DNA of 64,000 nt. Source: Papaver somniferum (taxonomy: Eukaryota > Streptophyta > Magnoliopsida > Ranunculales > Papaveraceae). Below the pieces are notes generated by a model. It worked only from the letters and a program-made list of their open reading frames with translations. It ran no database searches and was not told where the DNA came from. Location of the stretch: NCBI RefSeq assembly GCF_003573695.1, contig NC_039366.1:164438339-164502338 (forward strand), written 5' to 3'. This document shows, in pieces, positions 56,256 to 64,000 of the stretch (the stretch's first letter is position 1; the number at the start of each line of letters is the position of its first letter). Made by a program: the position numbers and the translations under genes.

Positions 56256-56649
56256 TGTTAGATCATAGCTCGGTTGAACCCACCAAGCGTTGGTATGTCA
56301 AGTTTGGTTGTCATATTTTAGTGAGCCAAAACTCATTTAGAGAGTCGCTTGATTATGTACTAGAGTCAACTTCGTATAGGTTAGCTTGAAAGTATTAGGA
56401 TATGAGACATTATAAGTATTACGTGAAGACTTGAAGAAGTGAAGAAGTAAGGAGCTACAACGACAACATGATCCTTACACTTGAGGTTAGTAATATTTGA
56501 CTTGAACTGTTTCATTCCCTAACGTATCTTTCAAGTCGTGCATATTGAAAACATAACTGCGAAGCATGAATGATTATACTCTAGTTATACATAGTATTAA
56601 CGAACACAATACGAAGTATAACGCTTATCTTTTGAACTTTATATATAAG
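56256..56649 (+). repeat. LTR fragment K (A family, plus)
   Basis: Starts TGTTAGATCATAGCTCGGTTG and follows the reverse of A's LTR end (19641 downwards) for about 390 bp (GAACCCACCAAG, GTCAAGTTT, CTAGAGTCAACTTCGTATAGG). It is cut at 56650 by Gypsy fragment I. TCGTG (56251-56255) is its left duplication candidate. Confidence 0.8.
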
Positions 56650-56860
56650 TGTTGATGGTGGTTTTTAGCTTAGGGTTAAAATCGTAAATCCGCACATCTG
56701 ACATGACGTCAATATGACCATTAACACATTTATTGAATCGATCAGCATGCCTACGTAAGAATTACGGGGGTACCTTTTTTTTACATGGGTCATGTTCCAC
56801 GGCAGAACCCTTAACATTGAATGACATCATCTATGCCAAACCCTAATTCTCATGCTACCG

Positions 56861-57310
56861 CGCCAAGGCATGCCAACCGTGCCAGCCGCACCACTGTGCC
56901 AATGGCATGCCATGCCAGCCACGTCTTCGCGCCAAGGCATGCCAACCATGCCAGCCGCTCCACTGTGCCAATGGCATGCCATGCCAGCCACGTCTCCGCG
57001 CCAAGGCATGCCAACCATGCCAGCCGCACCACTATGTCAATGACATGCCATGCCAGCCACGTCTCCGCGCCAAGGTATGTGAACCATGCCAGCCGCACCA
57101 CTGTTCCAATGGCATGCCATGCCAACCACATCTTCGCGCCAAGGCATGCCAACCATGCCATCCGCACCACTGTACCGATGGCAAAACATGCCAGCCACAT
57201 CTCTGCGCCAAGGCATGCCAACCATGCTAGCCGCACTATTGTGCCGATGGAAAACCATGCCAGCCACGTCTACCGCGCCAAGGCATGCCAACCATGCTAG
57301 CCGCACCATG
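56861..57310. repeat. 69-bp minisatellite (about 6.5 copies)
   Basis: The phrase CGCCAAGGCATGCCAACC starts at 56861, 56930, 56999, 57068, 57137, 57206 and 57276: period 69, with one unit of 70. GC-rich, built from GCATGCC/CATGCCAGCC words. 69 is 23 codons, so several frames stay open on both strands and translate as 23-residue repeats (for example NHASRTTVPMACHASHV). Confidence 0.96.
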
Positions 57311-57330
57311 AGACAATGGCATGCCAAATC

Positions 57331-57545
57331 CTTGGCCCCACCATGCCAAGCCAACCACACCTTGCCTTGGCCCCACCATGTCAATCCAACCGCACCTTTC
57401 CTTGGCCCCAACCATGATAGCCGCACCATGCGCCAATGGCATGCCAAACCCTTGGACCCACCATGCCAAGCCAACCGCACCTTGCCTTGACCCCACTATT
57501 CCAAGCCGTCCGCGCCATTTGCCTTGGCCCCACCATGCCGGCCTT
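57331..57545. repeat. 35-bp minisatellite next to the 69-bp array
   Basis: CTTGGCCCCACCATG recurs at 57331, 57366, 57401, 57451, 57486 (as CTTGACCCCACTATT) and 57523; period mostly 35, with spacings of 50 and 37 where the rhythm slips. Shares the word CCATGCCAAGCCAACC with the 69-bp array. Confidence 0.9.
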
Positions 57546-57698
57546 CCCTATACGGCTACAAAAACGAAGGCGTGCGACGATCAACAGTCACCCTTCAATC
57601 CTAGATGAAAATCCTATCCGTCCAAGGACGCCAAACAACACATGGTAACCTTTGGCCCAAAACCTTAGTTTTGGCCACGCCAAACCGCGCAAGGCATG

Positions 57699-60294
57699 TG
57701 TTTACAGGTGAAAACTATTTCTGCTGGTTTTGGCAATTTGGGGTGTGTGGATGAGAAATGGATCTAACCCCTAAACAAATGAACTGCACGGGAGTGCGTT
57801 TGATTCGAGAGATCAATCTGTACAATTCTGGCCTAAACCAAGAAATGGCCGTTCCAGACTTGCTTCGGTCACAAAATGAAGGAGATGGGGTTGATCTTAG
57901 GGAGTGAAGCGAAGAAGGTGTTGAGATCGTGAAGGTGTTGGTTGTTTTTGACTTGTATCAGAATACCGAACTGGCTTGCAATAATGTAAGCAAAGCTCTG
58001 TGTGTTTGAATACGTTGTATCAACACTTGGTTTCTGTCTTGTCTGTTTTTTGGAAATAGGGAGGAGAACCTATTTATACAAGTCATTGAGCCTAACCCTC
58101 ATCTCTCGTGGGAAGTGGAGTGATAGAGTAGTGGAGTCGTGTTAGTGTCACACGATCAGTCTTTTCCCACTTCTCCCATCATTACTAACCGTCCATGTCT
58201 TGCTAACACGTTCTTGTGATGGCGCGTTGCACGATGCACGCTTTAAACCGCCAAACCAATACCCCGGTATGTATCCCTCAGTTTGTGACATGCTTGATGT
58301 CTCGATTGTGTGGATCGTGGGACCCACAGAAGGTAGCATACGATGCTAGGTTAAATAACTAAGTTATTTGGGAAACCGATATTTATAAAAAAATGTGTAT
58401 TTTATGCATGTAATACATCGAATATATTCAATATGCATGAAGCATCGCTGTTTTAAAGCTTATCGGAGTAAGCCGCAGATTAAGCGTCTCAAAAAAGTTG
58501 CACGCATAGCTACCTTCAAGTGATCGTTTGGAGGCTGCGTAGGAAATCCCTCCCTTGGCCGATCACATGATGTGGTAGAGTGATGGATGGTGATCACCAC
58601 GACACCTTACTGGCCAACTAACTCCTAGCCTGGGCTGCCTAACCAAGATGGTAGATTTGGACGGACGAGATGATATATGACGCTCATCTGCGAACGTTGA
58701 TGAAGTTTTAGGGTTTTAAAGAGGTGTGCAAGCATCACTCTTCATCTTGGTCGAATCCAAGCATGGGAGACGTTTTTGGCAGGACCGACCGGGCATGCGT
58801 GTAGACGGCTTTCCGGTGTACACATTTGTACCTCACTGTCCCATAAAGATGTGATCTAAGCCACTCAATTTGTCCGGAAAAGTTGAGTGGTTGAGATCGG
58901 TTTGCGAAAGAAATCCGTTGCCGCAAAGGAGTTGGAAGACACGCGACATGCCTACTTCGGGCGCGCATTTCGAGACGTTCAGCCATGATTGGCCTTGGTC
59001 GATCGGTCATGCGTGTAGATGGGCCCACAGTGATCATGTTGACATGCTCGAGACCTTTTAAGTCTACATCTACACCCTCCATCCATGCTTGCGAAGATGG
59101 ACGCTCGTGATCAATTAACGACACATGTAACATGCCGCAAACCCTAATTAGGGTTTTGGATCGGTCGTGTGTACACGACTTTAACCTAACGGTTTGGCAA
59201 GCTATGCTTCTCCTTTTGGGAGGCCGACCATGTGGGGCCCACATTAAGCCGGTGGTGAGCATGTGTGTACCTGTCCCACGGTCATAGGCTTGATCTAAGC
59301 CATCCAATCATGTAGGTGAAGTTGGATGATCGTGATCAATTTAAGACACTAGTGGACTTTACTGTGACCCTTAAAGCATCACGCCGGTCGAACTTCGAGC
59401 AAGCGTTTGCTCATCCGTAGCTAGGTCGTGAGGAGGTCGGTCAAGTAAGTAGAAAGGGGGCCCGCCGGTGTGCAGGACAATGCTTGTCCAACTGGTCATG
59501 GGACGACCTACGCCGTCCAACCATGCGGGCGAAGTTGGACGACCGTGATCTGTTTTGAGACCGACATTGGAAGTCTTGTGCGTACAAGCTTTTCCAAGCT
59601 GCTCCACACCAGCCCAACCATCCTACTTTAGGATGGCGTTCGGTGGTTGTTTGGAGGGAATGGCATGTGTTCGACCAGGGCATAAACGGGCCTGCTGGTG
59701 GTCATACCATGCTCCTGCTGAGTATCGTCTAGGCTGGTTGAATCATGCGGCCAACTTGCGTGGTCGTGATTGTTTCTGAGACTGACACGGGCAGTCCAGA
59801 TATGCTCAATCGGGCTAGTATAACATACCGAGAGATCTCAATCGGTCTAGTATAACATACTGAGAGATATATGCTCAATCAGGCTAGTATAACACACCTA
59901 GAGATGTATGTAGCATGTACGGGTATCTCGTGCATGCCTCACTATTGGTACTTGGAGGTTCGCGTTACTCTGCTGAGAGCAACACTCAGTCGTCATGCCA
60001 CACCAATAATGAGAGTTCTGTGGGAACAACACAGGAAATACAAGGCTAATCATGCATTATAAATAATGCTAAAAATTCACAAGGTTTTTTGGATTGTTGC
60101 TACATGCTCCATCCTGGATGAATTTTGTGTATTTAATTCACAGAATACTGGGATTGTTGCACATGCTCCATTCTAGGTGAATTGGTAAAATGAAGAAGTA
60201 TTCATCACTTATCAATGGCTTTATCCTTTGCAGGATGTCAGCGCATAAATTTGGTTTTACAATTTTAGCCCTGAACTAAAATCCACCATCAACA
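57699..60294 (-). repeat. 3' LTR of H (2596 bp)
   Basis: TGTTTACAGGTGAAAAC to CCACCATCAACA, the reverse of the G-family ends. TATTTATA at 58071-58078 is the minus-strand TATA box. It is longer than G's LTR, with more U3 subrepeats (58740-59720). Confidence 0.92.
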
Positions 60295-61529
60295 TTAAGT
60301 CCCATGCCTAGCACATAATGGTTACATCATTGTAGGGTAGGCATGAGATGGTGACAGTATGCACGTAAGAAGACAAGATAAAGGAAGTTTACCTGGAGGT
60401 ACTCTGGCCAGCCGTGTTAGCAATCATCCGTGTGAGTATGTCAGGTGTGACCACGACCTTGGTGGGACCGGTTTCCTCCTTCGGGTATTTGATCCAAGAA
60501 GGGAATAAAACTTGTAGGCTCCTCTTCCCATAGAAAACCGTGCATGTAACCCCGGACGAATGTGGACCCAACCATGTATATGCTTCGACCAAACGTCACG
60601 TTGTTGCACCTGTTTGATAGGCATGTTGGCCCGCCTACTTCGCTCAACCGTGGGACTCATCATGCGCCTGCTTGATCGAACGTGGGCTTGTTGTGTCTGC
60701 TTCGGTTAAACGTGGGTCCAATGCATGCCTGCTTCGGTCGAACGTGGGACCCGATGTGAGCATGCTTGCTTCGAACATGGGCAGTTGTGCATGCTTCGAT
60801 CAAACACGGGTCCACGGTGTACATGTTTCAAACGTCGGACCTGTCATGTGCCTGCTTTTCCCGTACGGTTTATGTGCTTGCTTGAGTGTCATCCTTGCTA
60901 CTCGACCAAACACCGACCCTGTTATCTTGACCAGACACAGGCCTTGTTGCCTTGACCAAACACCGGCCTTGCTGCTTGCTTCGCTCGAACGTGGGACCCA
61001 CCGCGTGCTTGCTTTGCTCAAAAATGAACCTTGTGTTCTCAAATGTGATTGTGGGTCCTGCAAAGAGCGTTGAAGCAGCTTCTGGAACGAGCAGACTCGG
61101 AGAGAGCGCTGAAGCAGGCTTCTGAAGCGAACGTGGAGGCGGCTCCTGGAGAGAAGAAGTATTCTGAAGCGAACGTGGAGGCGGCTCCTGGAGAGAAGCG
61201 TTGAAGCAACTTCTGCTGGAGAGAGTGTTCAAGCGGCCTCTTCTTCAGTTTGGTTTCCCCTTGCGAATTACATGCTTCTTGATCGACCATCTCTCTTGTG
61301 TTGAAGAAGTTCTTGACTGACGGCGAAGGAATTTCATGCCGAGCCTCAGTCCCCAAACGTGGTCTAACTGGCTCCATCTTGTATACCCGATGAGTCTTTT
61401 GTATGTAGTGGTCGTTGATATGGTGAATCTCTGGAAGGTATCAATCGACGAGGGTTCTTGGCAGCAGCTATGATCAGAAGAGACTGGCAGGGAGAGGCGT
61501 GGTGGCAATTTTCACGAACTTGGCACCCT
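60295..61529 (-). other. H 3' non-coding region with degenerate repeats
   Basis: From the LTR to the displaced gag. 60660-61020 is a run of units of the form TGCTTCGGTCGAACGTGGGACC with decay (at least seven recognisable). 61080-61210 has two copies of TTCTGAAGCGAACGTGGAGG followed by CGGCTCCTGGAGAGAAG, about 60 bp apart. No clear gene. Integrase is absent. Confidence 0.65.
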
Positions 61530-62100
61530 CTTATGTCCCAGGTGCAATCTCCTTTGGTAATGCAACTACTTCTTCCACGGGAGACAAAATCTGAAAGCGT
61601 CTCTCATTGATGTTGTTGCCGTCGAGCCAGACATGGAATATCTTGGACGTTGTTTCATCATTGTGGAAGTTGTGCATGTGGTACTGGAGTTGGAGTTGGC
61701 GATTTTGGACGCGCAGGATGTTGCATCTCGGTGGTTTTCCTCTTGCTGCTTCAGCGAAATTGCTTACAGAAGGTCGAAGGTTGTATTGCCTGTTGGTGAG
61801 ATACATGCTTCCACGAACATCATGAGGCTCTTCATTACTGACAGGCTTGTTCTTTCTAGTAGGGCAGGTCGCAACTGAGTGTTTAGCAGCTTCACGGATG
61901 TCTGAAAGTGCAGGTTCTTCGGCAAAGCACGATTGACATGTACCGTCCTATTGATGCACAATTACACCACTTGTTGTTAAGTCACATCCGGATCGTGACC
62001 CTCCAGTTCCTGAATCCGGGACCTATTGACATAATCATTCGGATGTTTGCTGTTTCATTGAAGCATTCCTCTTAAGTCTGATAGAGTGATTCGCCCAAGC
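61530..62100 (-). pseudogene. H displaced gag fragment (capsid end to C-terminal region)
   Basis: In minus frames: LGRITLSDLRGMLQ, NSKHPNDYVN, EGHDPDVT, EAAKHSVATCPT, SNEEPHDVRGSMYLTNRQYN. These match G gag in order (EQITFSDLGRISQ, NNEHPNDLL, HDPNIT, EAAKRSATTAP, RNEDLRESRGSRRLTNKQYN). In G this part follows the capsid core and precedes protease; in H it lies after the RT fragment, about 1 kb beyond protease. Frame changes and stops are present, so it is not translated usefully. Confidence 0.8.
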
Positions 62101-62799
62101 TGTGGATTCTTCCTCGACAAGATGATGCGTACATAGAGCGTTGATATGTTGCACCGACATTCTTTAAACCAAATGGCATTACAGTATAATAAAAATTTCC
62201 GAGAGGAGTTCGAAAAGCTGTCTTACTTGCGTCATGCTCGTACATCCTTATCTGATTGTACCCGCTATATTCATCCATGAAAAAGAACATGTCGTGTCCG
62301 CTGATGAAGTCTACTAACATGTCAATGCTAGGTAGAATAAAATCGTCTTTGGGGCAGCATTTTTTCAAGTCTCTGAAATCCACGCAGCACCCGATCCGTC
62401 CGTTTTTCTTTTCACCGGGACCACATTAGCCAACCAGGTCGGATGATGGATGAGCTTAATGAAGCCAGCAGCAAGCAACTTCTGAATCTTAGTCTTGATT
62501 TGCTCTTCTGACCCGTGCCTGAATTTCCTCGGATATTGCTTGATCAACTTGGATCCAGGTATGACATGTAGATGGTGAGTGACCAATTTTTCATATTGAC
62601 CAGGCATTCCTTCATACGTCCAAGCGAATATGTCCTGGTGTTCTTTGAAAAGTTGTACAAGCTTCGTGCGTTCATCCGTACACAAGGTTGAGCTGGTGGA
62701 GATAGGCTTAGGAGATTCCTCATTCCCGATGTTAACGATTTCGATCTCATCAGTTGTGGAGTTGGTGCCGTCTTGCAGCTGTAGTGGAGCATCCAACAC
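62072..62799 (-). pseudogene. H reverse transcriptase, N-terminal part
   Basis: Two overlapping minus frames. First, 62799-62365: LVQLFKEHQDIFAWTYEGMP, then AAGFIKLIHHPTWLANVVPV, the classic lead-in of Ty3/Gypsy Tat RT. A one-base change in the AAAAAC run near 62410 shifts the frame. The second, 62383-62072, has DFRDLKKCCPKDDFILPSID, MDEYSGYNQIRMYEHDASKT and MPFGLKNVGATYQRSMY (RT motifs up to motif B). The catalytic YxDD motif is absent because the gag fragment starts just after. The first aspartate motif (FMDEYSGYNQ) is present. No activity is possible. Confidence 0.9.
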
Positions 62800-62821
62800 C
62801 TCTTCCTGTGGATCGTCATTA

Positions 62822-63301
62822 TTATAGCATTCCGTTGGGCGGGGAGACTGGGTAACAGTCTCTCCTTCTCATTGCTAACAGCGGCGTTACGGTTTTCCTT
62901 TTCTGGTCAAGGCTTTCCACAAAAGTGCGTTCCCTCTTAGCGTGAGCGTGGGTTGCGGCTTCACCGGATGAAGAAGAACGCCTTGTCAGCAAAGATGCAT
63001 CGTGGGGCTTAGCCCTCAATGATGCGAGTCGGTCCTCCTCCTGAATTGACGCCCACGTGGGGAGTGGGATGCAATGAACTTTGTCTGATACTTCCTGCGG
63101 AGCTTCTCTTGGTCCAAACAATTCCACTCCACATATTGGTACATAGGGAGACAGCAATGCAGGGATACGAACGACTTTTTTATTCAGCATAGTCTTCAGG
63201 CACTGGTGATATGTCGAAGGGACAATCCTACTGTCATGAAGCCACGGTCTCCCTAATATCATGTGGTAGTCTGGTTCTCTTTCTATGGCTTCGAATTTCA
63301 C
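62822..63301 (-). pseudogene. H protease end and downstream linker
   Basis: Frame with DYHMILGRPWLHDSRIVPST and YHQCLK near the start, the conserved block that follows the active site of Ty3/Gypsy retropepsins (compare G: YDMILGHSWIHDNKATLEV). The rest is a variable linker between protease and RT with Ser-rich RRSSSSGEAA. The frame ends at 62822, about 20 bp before the RT-side frame. H is more typical than G in this block (GRPWLHD). Confidence 0.75.
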
Positions 63302-63307
63302 CTTTGA

Positions 63308-63556
63308 CTAGACGTGCCCTACAGATAAATTCAGGTTGACATACCCGTACGTGTTGGTTTGGTTTCCCTCGAAGTCTGTCATTGTAGTAGGCTTACGTAC
63401 GATCTTGCCCGAACCTTGGCTGTCTTGAGAGTCTTGAGAGTAATCACATTCGAAGACGCTCCTGTATCGATAAGGGCCCTCTTGAACTCTGAATCCTTGA
63501 TGCGTGCGGTAACATGTAGGGCACGGTTGTGACCTTCCTATGGTTGATTCCAGCAA
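63308..63556 (-). pseudogene. H protease active-site region
   Basis: At about 63475-63430 on minus, one frame reads ALIDTGASSNVITLKTLKTA: an intact Asp-Thr-Gly-Ala active site. Part of the surrounding sequence is read in another frame (EGNQTNTYGYVNLNLSVGHV, ending at 63308), so at least one frameshift lies inside. Compared with G, where Gly is replaced by Thr, H keeps the catalytic triplet. Retropepsin would cut the gag-pol polyprotein. Confidence 0.75.
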
Positions 63557-63978
63557 ACGTCTCCGCCCGCTGATTCTTCGAGAGGTGTAAAAGTTCGCAT
63601 AAAATTTCCACTGAAGTCGCTTCCTGATCCACTGACCTCTGGTTCATAGTGAAACTATTGACTTGAGGAGGATCGTTGTGAGGATCAGTCCCCAGTGTAG
63701 GAGTCTCCATGACAGGACCGCTCATATCTGATGTCATCTTGATGAGGAGATCGAGTATGTCGTTTATCGCTTCTTTGATCAGGTCCATGTAGGCCCGCCG
63801 CTGAAGTACCTTCTCCGGGTGCGTTGAATGCGTTCCTTGTTGGCTCCAGGGGCTGTCGCGTCTCTTGTGGCAATCGATCAGTTAATGTCTTAAGAAAAGT
63901 GAGTACCTCTTTCTGAGTTGTAGCCATGTACGTTTGGGACCTAGCGAGAACTTCTTGTCTCTCCATCAAATCCACCAT
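63444..63978 (-). pseudogene. H gag N-terminus joined to gag-protease linker
   Basis: From 63978: DLMERQEVLARSQTYMATTQ, LTFLKTLTDRLPQETRQPLE, matching G gag residues about 109-155. After PTRNAF the frame shifts, and the next readable text is MDLIKEAINDILDLLIKMTS then QEATSVEILCELLHLSKNQR, which matches the region just before protease in G (MEHLCEILYFSKAQCQDIFA). The capsid core and gag C-terminus that should lie between are missing here and partly present at 61530-62100. The ATG at 63978 may be internal, since the true gag start could be upstream. Confidence 0.75.
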
Positions 63979-64000
63979 GATAATATGGGGTTATCCTCCT

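Larger units (their letters stand above)
56650..57698 (+). repeat. LTR fragment I (Ty3/Gypsy, TGTTGATGGTGG start) with minisatellites
   Basis: Begins with the same 12 bases as G's LTR but soon diverges, so it is a different subfamily. ATAAG (56645-56649) is a left TSD candidate. It holds the 69-bp and 35-bp arrays and is cut at 57699 by H. The rest lies outside the window. Confidence 0.65.
57699..64000 (-). mobile_element. Element H: Ty3/Gypsy (Tat-type) element, minus, running off the window
   Basis: The 3' LTR is 57699-60294. On minus the internal region reads gag N-terminus (63978), protease (about 63500-63200), RT N-terminal part (62799-62110), a displaced gag piece (62100-61530) and a non-coding 3' region. 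GCATG (57694-57698) is the left TSD; the right one lies outside. The 5' LTR is not in the window. No complete RT, RNase H or integrase. Confidence 0.9.

Noticed and set aside
56820..57490. Several overlapping 60-160-codon frames over the GC-rich array
   Set aside because: They come from a stop-free tandem repeat of 69 bp (a multiple of three) open on both strands. No start context, no domain and no sign of selection.
62072..62799. An endogenous pararetrovirus
   Set aside because: The RT fragment sits between Tat-type protease and an LTR that pairs with the G family. No movement protein or pararetroviral coat motif is visible.

Overview
This 64-kb window is nuclear DNA from a flowering plant and consists almost entirely of LTR retrotransposons nested inside one another. 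I found no host gene, tRNA, rRNA or CRISPR array. The evidence is LTR pairs with TG...CA ends, perfect 5-bp target-site duplications (TSDs), primer sites complementary to initiator tRNA-Met, plant Copia gag (UBN2) and plant Ty3/Gypsy Tat-type gag, protease and RT fragments. The LTR families remind me of Papaver, but that is memory-based and unproven.

Layout. The oldest piece, J, is a minus-oriented Copia-type LTR split into 337-603, 44773-45547 and 55257-56255. Two elements opened it: B (plus, 604-44767, TSD AACTT) and G (plus, Ty3/Gypsy, 45548-55251, TSD GTCGT). B itself holds a Gypsy solo LTR (1002-3673, TSD GTTGG), element A (minus, 4312-19641, TSD GAGAA), element C (minus, about 20582-38056) and a solo LTR of a third family (40115-41920, TSD GTTTT). 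A holds the 3.6-kb element N (5325-8934, TSD AAACT) in its 3' LTR and another solo LTR (12278-14589, TSD AAGCC) internally. C was opened by E (plus, starting at 26546). E's 5' LTR was opened by D (minus, about 28260-35407). J>B>C>E>D is five levels of nesting. Right of J lie K, an LTR fragment of the A family (56256-56649), I, a Gypsy LTR fragment with a 69-bp minisatellite (56650-57698), and H, a minus Gypsy element (57699 to beyond the window).

Function. Nothing here looks autonomous. A, B, C, D and E are gag-only Copia-type elements (TR-GAG-like) with long LTRs of about 2.3-2.8 kb. A, C and D also carry a small ORF 3' of gag. N has a gag-like start, a pol-like tail and about 2.5 kb of unrecognised cargo. 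G keeps gag-protease plus the integrase C-terminus, but RT, RNase H and the integrase core are gone. H keeps part of RT, with a piece of gag moved behind it. Any movement would have needed proteins supplied by other elements.

The most interesting unexplained structure is an array of paired palindromic decamers (GTACGCGTAC, GTATGCATAC and GTTCGCGAAC types, 2-3 bp apart) at the same place in the U3 of every Copia-type LTR family present. Each family has its own version of the decamer.
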